Positions 43,550 to 54,191 of a stretch of 64,000 bases of DNA are shown piece after piece. The DNA comes from Pseudomonas fortuita (GTDB taxonomy: Bacteria; Pseudomonadota; Gammaproteobacteria; Pseudomonadales; Pseudomonadaceae): NCBI RefSeq assembly GCF_026898135.2, contig NZ_CP114035.2:186001-250000 (forward strand), written 5' to 3'. Under the pieces are notes generated by a model, which was given only the letters and a program-made list of their open reading frames with translations, did no database searches and had not been told where the DNA came from. Made by a program: the position numbers and the translations under genes. Position 1 is the first letter of the stretch. Each line of letters starts with the position of its first letter.

Positions 43550-44056
43550 ATGCTGCCGGCCCGTTTGCGCACCTTTTTCCTTCCTGCCTGCCTGGTCGCA
43601 CTGGCGGTGCTGGTTGCGTCTTTGCGCCTGGAAACCACAGTGGGGCTGGTGCCGTGCCCATTGTGCTTCAGCCAGCGTTTGTTGCTTGGTGTGTACGCGC
43701 TGCTGTGCCTCGCAGCCGTGCTGCAGGCACCGGGCACGCAGGGTACCGTTCGTTATGCGCAGGGGGTACTGGGCTGCTCGCTGGCGGGCGCTTTGCTGGC
43801 AGCACGGCATGTCTGGGTGCAGGGCGCTGAGGGTGTCATTCATGTTTGCCCGGTGCCGATCGGGCGGGTGTTCGAGCAATCCTGGGCTGAGGCAGCACGG
43901 CAATTGCTGCTGGGTGGGCCTGATTGCAGCTCGCTGACCTGGAGCTTTCTCGACCTGACGTTACCGGAGTGGAGCCTGTTGGCCTTCCTGCTTCTGGCGG
44001 TGCTGCCCCTGAGTTACCTGCTGGCGTATCGTTTCCGCACCCTGGCACGAGCATGA
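43550..44056 (+). CDS. dsbB: Disulfide bond formation protein B
   Basis: 168-residue inner-membrane protein with four helices that reoxidises DsbA and passes electrons to quinone. Both periplasmic Cys pairs are present: C36-PL-C39 (VPCPLCFSQR) and C100 (IHVCPVP) with C126 (GPDCSSLTW). Start ATG 43550 gives the family's normal length; the frame is open 55 codons further left without a plausible site. Pseudomonas carries a dsbB here after hemY; a second paralogue (dsbH type) is common elsewhere in such genomes. Confidence 0.93.
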   Translation: MLPARLRTFFLPACLVALAVLVASLRLETTVGLVPCPLCFSQRLLLGVYALLCLAAVLQAPGTQGTVRYAQGVLGCSLAGALLAARHVWVQGAEGVIHVCPVPIGRVFEQSWAEAARQLLLGGPDCSSLTWSFLDLTLPEWSLLAFLLLAVLPLSYLLAYRFRTLARA

Positions 44057-44287
44057 CCTGAAGCAAGGCCACGTCATTACCGCGACCAATGGTGATGTAA
44101 CAGGGGATTAAACACTTGTATGAACTTTGTCTGCTGCGTACCTTGATGGGCAGCACGCGTGGGAATAATCTCCCAGCACGCATACCGAAAATACAACTGC
44201 TCGATGCCGTCCTGCTGATGTCACCTTTGTGCCGCACGGTTGTGGTGCGGGGTGCAGCGGCATCTACCCAGAAGGGAAGAGATCGCC

Positions 44288-44758
44288 ATGCTCGATAGTT
44301 GTCAGAACGCCCAGGAACGCTGGGGTGGGGTTCACAAGCTGATCGACCGTTGGCTGGAGGAGCGCCGGCAACTGGTGCAGGCTTTCCGCGGCTTGCGCGA
44401 TTTGAAGCCAGCCTTTGCCGACAAGGACACCAACGGAGACTTTTGCGCACTTCTGGTCGACTACGTTTCGGCGTGGCACTTCGAAGTTTGCGAGCAGCTG
44501 GTCAGCGAGGCCAAGGCTTTCGGAGACGAGAAAGCGCTGAAGCTGGCTGAAGAACTCAACCCACGGATCAACGACAGTACCCAGGTCGCACTGGCCTTCA
44601 ATGACCAATGCACCAAGGGTGAGTGCAAGGACACCGAACGCTTCGCCGAAAAGCTGGGCAAGTTGGGCGGGCTGTTGCACGAGCGCTTCGAACTTGAAGA
44701 CTGCCTGATCGAGGTGCTGCACAACGCACACAAGGAAGAGGGAGCAGTCCAGGCGTGA
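44288..44758 (+). CDS. algQ: Anti-sigma-70 factor AlgQ (Rsd family)
   Basis: 156 residues from ATG 44288 (ggaagag upstream). Rsd/AlgQ binds region 4 of sigma-70 and tunes promoter choice in stationary phase; in P. aeruginosa it influences alginate. MLDSCQNAQERWGGVHKLID and the helical LVDYVSAWHFEVCEQLV segment are family landmarks. The 231-bp gap upstream is non-coding and must carry the promoter; I cannot pick boxes with confidence. Genes algR, hemCDXY, dsbB and algQ in this order fit Pseudomonas. Confidence 0.95.
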   Translation: MLDSCQNAQERWGGVHKLIDRWLEERRQLVQAFRGLRDLKPAFADKDTNGDFCALLVDYVSAWHFEVCEQLVSEAKAFGDEKALKLAEELNPRINDSTQVALAFNDQCTKGECKDTERFAEKLGKLGGLLHERFELEDCLIEVLHNAHKEEGAVQA

Positions 44759-44767
44759 GAGTTGACG

Positions 44768-45406
44768 TCAGTCGCCAACCGCCAGCAATTCGATCTCGAA
44801 CACCAGGGGTGTATACGGTGCGATAAGGTCACCCGCGCCTTGCGCGCCATAGGCCTGCGCCGACGGAATTACCAGGCGCCATTTGGCTCCGGCGTGCATC
44901 CTTGGCAAGGCCACCTGCCACCCTTCGATCACCGAGTCCAGGCTGAACCACTGGGGCGCCTGGTTCTGGTCGAACACAGAGCCATCCGGCAGCCTGCCCA
45001 CATAACGTACCTGCACTTTGCCGCCCGCTTTGGGCTGGGCGCCAGTGCCTGGCTGCAGCTCGCTGTAGAGCACACCTTCCGGTAGTTCGCGTACCCCATA
45101 ACGGCCACGCTCGTTGGCCATGAAGCGCGTTTCGGCTGCCTGCAACTTCTGCGTGGCGGCGTCACCTTCCCTCGCTTCGTGCTGCTGCAGCACCGCTTGC
45201 ATACGTGCCTTGTCGAGCTTCAAGGGTTGCCCCTGATAGGACTGCTTCAGGCCTTCGACCAGTGCGTCCAGTTGCAGGCCAGGCATATCCTGGCGCAGGC
45301 GCTCACCCAGGCTGGCCCCCAGGCTGTAGGCAAGGTCATGGTCGTTGCTGTCGGCCATTGCAACTGGCACCAGCAGGCATAAACCTAATACAAGATATCG
45401 AGGCAA
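44768..45406 (-). CDS. Secreted FKBP-type peptidyl-prolyl isomerase
   Basis: 212 residues from TTG 45406 (GGGAG 8 bases upstream); a TTG at 45421 would add five residues. Signal peptide PRYLVLGLCLLVPVAMA then DSNDHDLAYSLGASLGERLR, the FKBP_N dimerisation domain (about residues 20-100), then the FKBP fold: VQVRYVGRLPDGSVFDQNQA, SLDSVIEGWQVALPRMHAGA and the end strand PLVFEIELLAV. Resembles FkpA/Mip-type periplasmic isomerases and chaperones. It converges with algQ, 9 bp between stops. Confidence 0.88.
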   Translation of the reverse strand: MPRYLVLGLCLLVPVAMADSNDHDLAYSLGASLGERLRQDMPGLQLDALVEGLKQSYQGQPLKLDKARMQAVLQQHEAREGDAATQKLQAAETRFMANERGRYGVRELPEGVLYSELQPGTGAQPKAGGKVQVRYVGRLPDGSVFDQNQAPQWFSLDSVIEGWQVALPRMHAGAKWRLVIPSAQAYGAQGAGDLIAPYTPLVFEIELLAVGD

Positions 45407-45585
45407 TGCCCTGACTCCCAAATATCAGCAATGATTAATTCAGCAACTACACTTTCACGCAGCTGCAAGATAACAACTTTGCCCAGGCATGCAACGCGGC
45501 GTAAATATTACTGTCAACATGCCCTAGCGGCGGTAGCAGCAGAAGCATAGTATGAGCCGCAATCTCGTCAGCCAGGAGGTAAACC

Positions 45586-46647
45586 ATGTCGGCCAAAAAG
45601 AAGCCAGTAAGTACGCCGTTACACCTGCTCCAGCAACTTTCGGGCAGCCTGCTCGAACACTTGGAAGATGCCTGCTCGCAAGCGCTGGCTGATGCGGAAA
45701 AACTGCTGGCCAAATTGGAAAAGCAGCGTGGCAAGGCCCAGGAAAAACTGCACACCGGTCGCCTGAAACTGCAGGATGCCGCCAAGGCGGGTAAAGCCAA
45801 GGCGCAGACCAAAGCGCAAAAAGCCGTTGGCGAACTTGAAGAGCTACTCGATTCCCTCAAGGAACGCCAAACCCAGACCCGTACTTATATCCAGCAACTC
45901 AAGCGCGACGCTCAGGACAGCCTCAAGCTGGCCCAAGGTGTAGGCAAAGTTCGCGAAGCAGCCGCCAAGGCCCTTGACCTGCGTGCCGCCAAAACCACCA
46001 AGCCTGCTGCTGCCAAGCCAGCTGCAAGGTCCACTGCTGCTGCCAAACCTGCCGCTAAGCCAGCTGCCAGGTCCACTGCTGCTGCCAAACCTGCCGCTAA
46101 GCCAGCTGCCAGGTCCGCTGCTGCTGCCAAACCTGCCGCCAAGCCAGCTGCCAAGGCCACTGCTGCTGCCAAACCTGCCGCCAAGCCGGCTGCCAAGGCT
46201 ACTGCTGCTGCCAAACCTGCCGCCAAGCCGGCTGCCAAGGCTACTGCTGCAGCTAAACCTGCCGCCAAGCCGGCTGCCAAGGCTACTGCTGCAGCCAAAC
46301 CTGCGGCCAAGCCAGCTGCCAAGGCTACTGCTGCAGCCAAGCCAGCGGCCAAAGCCACTGCTGCCGCCAAGCCTGCTGCCGCTGTCAAACCTGCCGCCAA
46401 GCCAGCGCCAGCCAAAGCTGCTGCCGCGAAATCCGCTGCTAAACCAGCTGCTGCCAAGGCTCCAGCACGCACGGCCGCCAAGCCAGCTGCCGCCAAGCCT
46501 GTTGCCAGCAAGCCAGCCGACGCCAAACCTGCTGCGCCAGCCGCCAGCACCCCGGCTGCAGCAACCAACTCGGCCAACCCGGCCTCGTCGGCAGCGCCGT
46601 CGGCACCCGCCAGCACCCCGGCTCAGGCACCCTCTTCGGCGTCCTGA
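45586..46647 (+). CDS. algP: AlgP, histone H1-like Lys/Ala/Pro-rich protein
   Basis: 353 residues, SD aggagg. Residues 1-140 are a helical coiled-coil domain (LLQQLSGSLLEHLEDACSQA and AKLEKQRGKAQEKLHTGRLK). From about residue 140 to the end there is a low-complexity tail of KPAA repeats with 14-residue periodicity. AlgP (AlgR3) of P. aeruginosa has the same design and binds DNA like a histone, affecting alginate expression. The last 25 bp overlap the end of the convergent DUF2390 gene. Long antisense frames over the repeat are artefacts. Confidence 0.94.
   Translation: MSAKKKPVSTPLHLLQQLSGSLLEHLEDACSQALADAEKLLAKLEKQRGKAQEKLHTGRLKLQDAAKAGKAKAQTKAQKAVGELEELLDSLKERQTQTRTYIQQLKRDAQDSLKLAQGVGKVREAAAKALDLRAAKTTKPAAAKPAARSTAAAKPAAKPAARSTAAAKPAAKPAARSAAAAKPAAKPAAKATAAAKPAAKPAAKATAAAKPAAKPAAKATAAAKPAAKPAAKATAAAKPAAKPAAKATAAAKPAAKATAAAKPAAAVKPAAKPAPAKAAAAKSAAKPAAAKAPARTAAKPAAAKPVASKPADAKPAAPAASTPAAATNSANPASSAAPSAPASTPAQAPSSAS
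46027..46380 (+). repeat. 42-bp tandem repeats in algP
   Basis: Seven units of 42 bp (14 residues, (R/K)(S/A)TAAAKPAAKPAA) start at 46027, 46069, 46111, 46153, 46195, 46237 and 46279, followed by two shortened 30-bp units (46321 and 46351). The first three units carry RS(T/A), the rest KAT. Such in-frame repeats change copy number easily. Confidence 0.9.
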
Positions 46648-47105
46648 AGCGCAGTCGCCGCGACGCGCAACTGATCCAGCGCGTCGTGGTGTCGGACAGG
46701 GGCCGGCGCCAGCCGGGCCAGCCAGTCGTCCGTGGGCTCCCTGGAGCCTGCGGGCCACTTTTGGGCGAATTCCTGTAAGCGCTCCAGCAAAGTTCTTTCT
46801 GCCTGCAACTCCAGCCCCTTCACCTGTTCACGCAACGACGCCAACTGCGTATCTCCCAACGCTGCCGCTCGCCATTGCTGGCGCAGGCTGCGGAGTGGAG
46901 TGACCACTTCGCGCTGCCACGGCTCGGCCATTTCGTGCAGTGCTTGCACGCGCTCCTCCAGCACAGCCACAGCACGTGCTTGCAGCCAGGTTGCGCATAG
47001 CAGCAGGCAAACATCGCCACCCTGCGCCTGCAGCTCAAGGCAGGCTGCTTCCACGCCAGGCCTGGCATACAGGGCCAAAGCGTAATTCCACAGGTCGGTG
47101 TACAT
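46623..47105 (-). CDS. DUF2390 / TIGR02444 family protein, 160 aa
   Basis: MYTDLWNYALALYARPGVEA with the next segment GDVCLLLCATWL is the signature of this uncharacterised family. The rest is helical (VTPLRSLRQQWRAAALGDTQ and LREQVKGLELQAERTLLERL). Soluble, no signal peptide. Its 3' end overlaps algP by 25 bp tail to tail; its 5' end is 50 bp from the divergent ABC-F gene. Function unknown. Confidence 0.88.
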   Translation of the reverse strand: MYTDLWNYALALYARPGVEAACLELQAQGGDVCLLLCATWLQARAVAVLEERVQALHEMAEPWQREVVTPLRSLRQQWRAAALGDTQLASLREQVKGLELQAERTLLERLQEFAQKWPAGSREPTDDWLARLAPAPVRHHDALDQLRVAATALQDAEEGA

Positions 47106-47155
47106 GGTTCCACTCGCGCTATGGGCCGAGGAAGCTGGTAGACTCCGCGACCATC

Positions 47156-49065
<1,910 letters not shown>

Positions 49066-49066
<1 letters not shown>

Positions 49067-49653
49067 TGGAGGAACTGCGTTCGCTGCTGCCAGGGCAATG
49101 GATGGACACGTTCTGGCTGGGCTTGCAGATTCTGTTGATCCTGGTCGCGGCTTTCGTCCTGCAGCGCATCGTTGCGCGTGGGTTGAGCCGCCTGGGCCAG
49201 CGTTACCCGCTGCCGCCAGAACTGCTGGTACCGGTGCGTGGTGGCCTGCGCTGGCTGATCATGGGCAGCGCGCTGCTGTTCGTGCTCGAGCGCCTGGGCG
49301 TTTCGGCGACCGTGCTGTGGACGGCGTTGTCCGGCTTTGTCGCGGTGGCGGCGGTGGCGTTCTTCGCCATGTGGAGCGTGCTGTCCAACCTGCTGTGCGC
49401 GGTGCTGATCTTCACGGTCGGGCCGTTTCGCATCGGTGATGTGGTCGAGCTGGTCGACACGCTGGACAAGCCGGGGGTGAAAGGCCGGGTGATCGCCATC
49501 AACCTGCTGTTTACCACCTTGCTGGAAATGCCCGATGCGGGCGGGGCGCTGGTGCAGGTGCCCAATAGCCAGTTCTTCCAGAAGTCGGTACGGCGTTGGC
49601 GCGGGGCTGAGGTGCAGGCCTTGCACAAAGAAACAGCTGCCGAAGCTGACTGA
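49066..49653 (+). CDS. Small MscS-like mechanosensitive channel protein
   Basis: 195 residues, start overlapping the yheS stop by one base (TGATG). Three membrane helices at about 17-37, 63-80 and 88-120; the pore helix is recognisable in SGFVAVAAVAFFAMWSVLSN, then FTVGPFRIGDVVELVD starts the beta domain. It ends shortly after VPNSQFFQKSVRRWRGAE, so the C-terminal alpha/beta vestibule of MscS (286 aa in E. coli) is largely missing. Probably a minimal channel or regulator; coupling to yheS may be incidental. Confidence 0.85.
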
Positions 49654-49655
49654 AC

Positions 49656-49765
49656 CTGTACTGGCCCCTTCGCGGGCATGCCCGCTCCCACAGGTATCCC
49701 GCAGGGTCTGAAACTGCACTGTACTTGTGGGAGCGGGCGCGCCCGCGAAGAGGCCGGCACAGGCC
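49656..49765 (+). repeat. REP inverted pair after the MscS-like gene
   Basis: ctgtactggccccttcgcgggcatgcccgctcccacagg (49658-49695) faces cttgtgggagcgggcgcgcccgcgaagaggccggcacagg (from about 49724 to 49764) in inverted orientation. Same cctcttcgcggg class as at 39080. Confidence 0.85.
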
Positions 49766-49851
49766 CCAAAAATCCCTCAGAAATCGCTGGTTATTTTTTC
49801 ACCAAAACCTTAGCTTAACGCTTTGCAACAAATGTTCGAGCGAGGTGTGTG

Positions 49852-50484
49852 ATGTCGATGGAAGTATGGCTGGGCTTCTTTGCCGCCTGTTGGGTGATCA
49901 GCCTGTCACCCGGTGCCGGGGCGATTGCCTCGATGTCCAGCGGCCTGCAATACGGCTTCTGGCGTGGCTACTGGAACGCCCTGGGCCTGCAACTGGGCCT
50001 GATTGTGCAAATCGCCATCATTGCCGCCGGCGTCGGCGCCATCCTGGCCGCCTCGGCCACGGCCTTCCAGGTCATCAAATGGTTCGGCGTTGCCTACCTC
50101 GTCTACCTGGCCTACAAGCAATGGCGCGCCTTGCCGATGGACATGTCCGATGAGTCCGGTGTTCGCCCTATCGGCAAACCGCTGAGCCTGGTGTTCCGCG
50201 GGTTCCTGGTCAACGTCAGCAACCCCAAGGCGCTGGTGTTCATGCTGGCAGTGCTGCCGCAGTTCATCAATCCGCATGCACCGCTGTTGCCGCAGTATGT
50301 GGCGATCACTGTGACGATGATCAGCGTGGACATGCTGGTGATGGCGGGGTACACCGGGTTGGCTTCGCGGGTGTTGCGCCTGCTGCGTACGCCCAAGCAG
50401 CAGAAGCGCCTCAACCGGACTTTTGCCGGGTTGTTCATTGGTGCGGCCACTTTCCTGGCGACCCTGCGCCGCGCACCTCTCTGA
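49852..50484 (+). CDS. LysE/RhtB-family amino-acid exporter
   Basis: 210 residues from ATG 49852 (gagg 6 bases upstream). Five or six hydrophobic helices. The N-terminus MEVWLGFFAACWVISLSPGA carries the SPGAGAIASMSSGLQYG signature of the LysE/RhtB superfamily, and GFLVNVSNPKALVFMLAVLP is the second landmark. Family members export homoserine, threonine, lysine or lactones; the substrate here is unknown. Single gene, closed by a shared hairpin with the convergent slipin gene. Confidence 0.93.
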   Translation: MSMEVWLGFFAACWVISLSPGAGAIASMSSGLQYGFWRGYWNALGLQLGLIVQIAIIAAGVGAILAASATAFQVIKWFGVAYLVYLAYKQWRALPMDMSDESGVRPIGKPLSLVFRGFLVNVSNPKALVFMLAVLPQFINPHAPLLPQYVAITVTMISVDMLVMAGYTGLASRVLRLLRTPKQQKRLNRTFAGLFIGAATFLATLRRAPL

Positions 50485-50490
50485 CAGACC

Positions 50491-50515
50491 GCTGGGGCCT
50501 GGTCCGGGCCCCAGC
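50491..50515. terminator. Bidirectional terminator between lysE-like and slipin genes
   Basis: gctggggcc (50491-50499) and ggccccagc (50507-50515) form a perfect 9-bp stem with a 7-base loop, lying exactly between the two convergent stop codons. Confidence 0.7.
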
Positions 50516-50516
50516 C

Positions 50517-51269
50517 CTATTTCTGCTTGTCTACCAACCCTGTCAGCAAGTCCACCGGCATCGGGAAGACAATGGTCGAGGTCCTGTCCCCCGCAATAGC
50601 CCCCAGCGTCTGCATATAGCGCAACTGCATTGCCCCCGGTTCCTTGCCCAGCATTTGCGCCGCCTGCATCAGCTTCTCTGACGCCTGCAACTCCCCCTCG
50701 GCATGGATCACCTTGGCCCGCCGTTCGCGTTCGGCTTCAGCCTGCCGGGCGATGGCGCGTACCATCGATTCGTTGAGGTCGACATGCTTGATCTCGACGT
50801 TGGCCACCTTGATGCCCCAGGCGTCGGTTTGCGCGTCCAGCACATGGCGAATGTCCCCGTTCAGTTGCTCACGTTCGGCCAGCAGCTCATCCAGTTCGTG
50901 CTTGCCCAGCACCGCACGCAGCGTGGTCTGGGCCAACTGGCTGGTCGCTACCAGAAAGTCCTCCACCTGGATTATCGCCTTTTGCGGGTCGAGCACGCGG
51001 AAGTAGAGCACCGCGTTGACCTTGACCGAGACGTTGTCGCGGGTGATTACATCCTGGGGTGGTACATCCAGCACCACCGTGCGCAGGTCGACCCGCACCA
51101 TTTGCTGGATCACCGGGATCAACAGGATCAACCCCGGCCCCTTTACCTGCCAAAAGCGCCCCAGCTGAAACACCACACCGCGCTCGTACTCGCGCAGGAT
51201 GCGAAACGCCGACAGCAACAGCATCGCCAGCACGATCAGCACGGCACCAAAACCAACTTGCATGAACAT
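50517..51269 (-). CDS. Slipin (stomatin/prohibitin SPFH family) membrane protein
   Basis: 250 residues from ATG 51269, chosen because AAGGAG ends 7 bases upstream; ATG 51275 overlaps the nfeD stop as ATGA but has no room for the ribosome site. One N-terminal hairpin helix ([20 protein letters not shown]), then the SPFH domain: [58 protein letters not shown], and a helical C-terminus ([20 protein letters not shown]). Forms large oligomeric microdomains; partnered in an operon with the NfeD protease upstream. Confidence 0.94.
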   Translation of the reverse strand: MFMQVGFGAVLIVLAMLLLSAFRILREYERGVVFQLGRFWQVKGPGLILLIPVIQQMVRVDLRTVVLDVPPQDVITRDNVSVKVNAVLYFRVLDPQKAIIQVEDFLVATSQLAQTTLRAVLGKHELDELLAEREQLNGDIRHVLDAQTDAWGIKVANVEIKHVDLNESMVRAIARQAEAERERRAKVIHAEGELQASEKLMQAAQMLGKEPGAMQLRYMQTLGAIAGDRTSTIVFPMPVDLLTGLVDKQK

Positions 51270-51271
51270 GG

Positions 51272-52618
51272 TCATTCTCCTTGCACCGCAGGCGCGGCGG
51301 GGCTCACGTCCAGCATCACGCCATGGCGTGCGGTCACCCGCACGTTCTGGCCAGCTTGCAGCGGCGTTGCGCACTGCACTTGCCATTGTTCGCCTTGTGC
51401 CAGCACGACGCCACGCAGCGGGTTGCCTGCCATCACCTGGGTGACGGGAACCAGGCTGCCGACAAGGCCGGCGTCACCGCTGACCAGTGCCCGTTGACGT
51501 GCCTTGAGGGCCATGCCCAGCACGCCGCCGATCAGCAGCGCCGAAAGCACTCCCAGGGTGCCTATCAAGGCCAGCGGGATGCCGAAACCGGGTGCATCGG
51601 TATCGATCAGGATCAGCGCGCCGACCACAAAGGCCACGATGCCGCCAAAACCGACCACGCCGAAACTGGGCAGAAAGGCTTCGGCGATCATGAAGGCGAT
51701 ACCCAGCACGATCAGCGCCACCCCGGCGAAGCTCACCGGTAACAGTTGGAGAGCGTAAAGTGCCAAGAGCAGGCAGATACCACCGACCACACCACCCACC
51801 GTAGACCCGGGGCTCATGAATTCGAACAGCAGCCCGTACACACCGATCATGATCAGAATAAGCGCCACGCTGGGGTTGGTGATGACCGCCAGTACCCGTG
51901 TGCGCCAATCCGGCAGGTGCTCCACCAGGCTGGCGCTGGCGGTGTGCAGCTGGCGTGGCTGGCCAGCGACCACCAGCGTTTTGCCATCGAGCTTGCGCAG
52001 CAGGGCGGGCAGGTCATCGGCGACCTGGTCGATCACATTCAGCCGCAAGGCCTCGCTGGCAGGCAGGCTGACGGCCTCGCGCACGGCCTTCTCCGCCCAG
52101 TCGGCATTGCGCCCGCGCAGCTGCGCCAGGCCGCGAATATACGCAGTGGCGTCGTTAACCTGCTTGCGTGCCAGGGTTTCATCATCGCTGCCCTTGGCCT
52201 TGTCGTCTTTGGGCGCACCTGGGGGGCCGCCGATCTGCACCGGCGTGGCAGCACCCAGGTTGGTCCCGGGGGCCATCGCGGCGACATGGCTGGCGTAGAG
52301 AATATAGGTGCCGGCGCTGGCAGCGCGGGCACCGCTCGGGGCGACGTAAGTGGCAACCGGCACGGGGCTGGCGAGAATCGCTTTGATCATCTGACGCATG
52401 GCGCTGTCCAGGCCACCGGGGGTGTCCATGCGGATCACCACCAGTTGCGCGCCCTGTGCCTGGGCCTGCCCGAGGCTGCGAATCAGGTAGTCGGCGCTGG
52501 CCGGCCCGATGGCATCATCGATGCCCAGCACCCACACTGCACCGGGCGCTGCCTGGCCACCTGGCGTGATGCCAAGCAGTAACAGCAGCAACAGCCAGCG
52601 CCAGCAGCGGGCGATCAC
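51272..52618 (-). CDS. NfeD-family membrane serine protease (long form)
   Basis: 448 residues. Signal peptide ([19 protein letters not shown]), a ClpP-class protease domain with probable nucleophile Ser101 in [12 protein letters not shown] and Lys152 in [12 protein letters not shown] (Ser/Lys dyad by position), four or more membrane helices (about 235-380), then the OB-fold NfeD domain ([20 protein letters not shown]). Archaeal homologues cleave the hydrophobic C-terminus of the partner stomatin. Nearly overlaps the slipin gene, so the pair is coordinately made. Its start 52618 is divergent to the YbaK-like gene. Confidence 0.92.
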   Translation of the reverse strand: MIARCWRWLLLLLLLGITPGGQAAPGAVWVLGIDDAIGPASADYLIRSLGQAQAQGAQLVVIRMDTPGGLDSAMRQMIKAILASPVPVATYVAPSGARAASAGTYILYASHVAAMAPGTNLGAATPVQIGGPPGAPKDDKAKGSDDETLARKQVNDATAYIRGLAQLRGRNADWAEKAVREAVSLPASEALRLNVIDQVADDLPALLRKLDGKTLVVAGQPRQLHTASASLVEHLPDWRTRVLAVITNPSVALILIMIGVYGLLFEFMSPGSTVGGVVGGICLLLALYALQLLPVSFAGVALIVLGIAFMIAEAFLPSFGVVGFGGIVAFVVGALILIDTDAPGFGIPLALIGTLGVLSALLIGGVLGMALKARQRALVSGDAGLVGSLVPVTQVMAGNPLRGVVLAQGEQWQVQCATPLQAGQNVRVTARHGVMLDVSPAAPAVQGE

Positions 52619-52715
52619 CTGTCGTCACCTCGTTTGCCCCTATTACACAAGTTTAGCCCTGGTTGGCGTTACCCCGCCTAAAATTACAGATTGGGGGTGA
52701 AACCGGAGGTGCATC

Positions 52716-53174
52716 ATGCGTATGGCAAAGACCCTGCAGGCCCGCCTGGACAAGGCCAACTGCGACTACGACATCATTCCCCATCCACACTCGGCCACCA
52801 GCCTTGAGTCGGCGCGCACGGCCGGCGTACCCGCCGAGCGGGTGGCCAAGTCGGTGATGCTCGATGACCGCCATGGCAACTACATCATGGCCGTGCTACC
52901 GGCCAACCGGCATCTGGACATGACCAAGGTGCGCATGTCCGGGGCCTGGCAACTGACCCGCGAAAGTGGCCTGCCGAGCCTGTTCGGCGACTGCGAGCGC
53001 GGCGCCGTGCCGGCCCTTGGCGACGCCTACCAGATAAAAATGTTGCTTGATCCGAGTCTTACACGCCAGGGCGATGTCTATCTGGAGGCGGGTGACCACG
53101 ATCACCTGATCCACATGAGCATGGAGCAGTACATGAAATTGGTGCCGCACGCCGAAGTGCGCGAGCTGTGCTGA
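52716..53174 (+). CDS. YbaK/EbsC-family aminoacyl-tRNA deacylase
   Basis: 152 residues, ggagg 7-8 bases upstream of ATG 52716. The fold is a trans-editing domain; Lys45 in ERVAKSVMLDD corresponds to the conserved catalytic/binding Lys, and DAYQIKMLLDPSLTRQGDVY, EAGDHDHLIHMSMEQYMKL complete the pocket. These proteins hydrolyse mischarged tRNAs (YbaK: Cys-tRNA-Pro; ProX/others: Ala-tRNA-Pro); which one cannot be told here. Confidence 0.88.
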   Translation: MRMAKTLQARLDKANCDYDIIPHPHSATSLESARTAGVPAERVAKSVMLDDRHGNYIMAVLPANRHLDMTKVRMSGAWQLTRESGLPSLFGDCERGAVPALGDAYQIKMLLDPSLTRQGDVYLEAGDHDHLIHMSMEQYMKLVPHAEVRELC

Positions 53175-53188
53175 TGCTCTCAACCTAT

Positions 53189-53220
53189 ACCAGTCTGGCG
53201 TCGTCGATGCCCAGACTGGT
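53189..53220 (+). promoter_or_regulatory. Hairpin just upstream of the DUF2789 ribosome site
   Basis: accagtctgg (53189-53198) and ccagactggt (53211-53220) form a perfect 10-bp inverted repeat with a 12-base loop, 14 bases before the DUF2789 ATG and 5 before its aggagg. No T tract follows, so it could be a 3' hairpin of the upstream gene, or an operator or leader structure of the downstream one. Confidence 0.45.
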
Positions 53221-53234
53221 GCCCAGGAGGAACC

Positions 53235-53477
53235 ATGGACAAGCCGATTCATCCATTTTCGGAAATATTCAAACAATTGGGTCTTCCCGACGACCCGGTA
53301 GAAATCGATCGTTTCATCACCACCCATTCACCGCTCGATGAGGATGTGAAATTGGTGGACGCGCCATTCTGGAACGACTCTCAACGCGCTTTTCTCAAGG
53401 AAAGCTACACCGCCGACGCTGATTGGATACCCATGATCGACCAGCTGAACGAAGCGCTGCATCCCCGCAAAAAATAA
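53235..53477 (+). CDS. DUF2789 small protein, 80 aa
   Basis: SD aggagg 4-9 bases upstream. MDKPIHPFSEIFKQLGLPDD, then IDRFITTHSPLDEDVKLVDA and FWNDSQRAFLKESYTADADW, then I-P-M-I-D-Q-L-N and a basic tail. This is the DUF2789 pattern, with no known function. Soluble and acidic, helical. Follows the YbaK-like gene by 60 bp with a hairpin between, so it may be transcribed separately. Confidence 0.88.
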   Translation: MDKPIHPFSEIFKQLGLPDDPVEIDRFITTHSPLDEDVKLVDAPFWNDSQRAFLKESYTADADWIPMIDQLNEALHPRKK

Positions 53478-53546
53478 AGCGCCGAGCGGCACCTGACGAG
53501 TGATTGGCCGTTGCTATGCTCAGGAAAACAATAAGGGGATAGCGCG

Positions 53547-54185
53547 ATGAAAGATCCCTATGCACCAGGCTTCTGGTGCTCCGTGACGATCCTGGGCACC
53601 CTGACGGCCAGTTACTTCTATGGCATCAGGCAGACGCAACAGATGAACCAGGCGGTGCATTTCCTGTATGCGGCTGCGGCTGTCACCGTGGCGGTGGTAC
53701 TGGTGGCGCTGACCTGGATCGCCTGGCAACAGTTGCACCTGAACAAGCGCGAAGTGATTCAGGGGCGAACGTTGCTGACCATCTGGAACACCAAGGTGGC
53801 GCTACGCCGCGTCGAGACGGTATTCGACCGCTATTTCTGGGGCAGCTACTGGCATTCCGGCCGCACGTTCGAAGAAGTCATGGGCGAGCTCAAGGGGACA
53901 CCGCTGGAGCAGAGCCTTGATGCCTTGAAGCGCCAGTGCCGGGTGCTCGACCGTGAAATCCATGACCACCATCACCATTGGCTGGCCAATGCCCGCGACC
54001 TGTCCAGCGTGGCCCAGGCCATGGCCCGTGAACGCTACCAGCTGGACCTGGGCGAGCCCACCTGCAGTGGCCATGGCAATACTGCAGTGGTCAACCGTGA
54101 CCTGGAAGTGCTGGTGTACACCTGGTCGGCACGCCTTCGCAGCTTCGACCATCAACTGGATGAGCTTGAGCGCGCCTACCATTGA
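53547..54185 (+). CDS. Hypothetical protein with two N-terminal membrane helices, 212 aa
   Basis: ATG 53547 with aagggg 8 bases upstream. Hydrophobic helices at about residues 8-26 and 39-62 (FLYAAAAVTVAVVLVALTWI), then a helical cytoplasmic domain of 150 residues with a His-rich stretch (HDHHHHWLA), a Trp/Tyr cluster (FDRYFWGSYWHSG) and a final coiled coil. I do not recognise a family. It converges with the CBS gene, 6 bp between stops. Confidence 0.8.
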   Translation: MKDPYAPGFWCSVTILGTLTASYFYGIRQTQQMNQAVHFLYAAAAVTVAVVLVALTWIAWQQLHLNKREVIQGRTLLTIWNTKVALRRVETVFDRYFWGSYWHSGRTFEEVMGELKGTPLEQSLDALKRQCRVLDREIHDHHHHWLANARDLSSVAQAMARERYQLDLGEPTCSGHGNTAVVNRDLEVLVYTWSARLRSFDHQLDELERAYH

Positions 54186-54191
54186 GGGGCG

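Noticed and set aside
45844..46758. Antisense frames of 304 and 234 codons (Gly/Ser- and Ala/Gly-rich) over algP
   Set aside because: They are products of the KPAA repeat read in other frames; no ribosome site.
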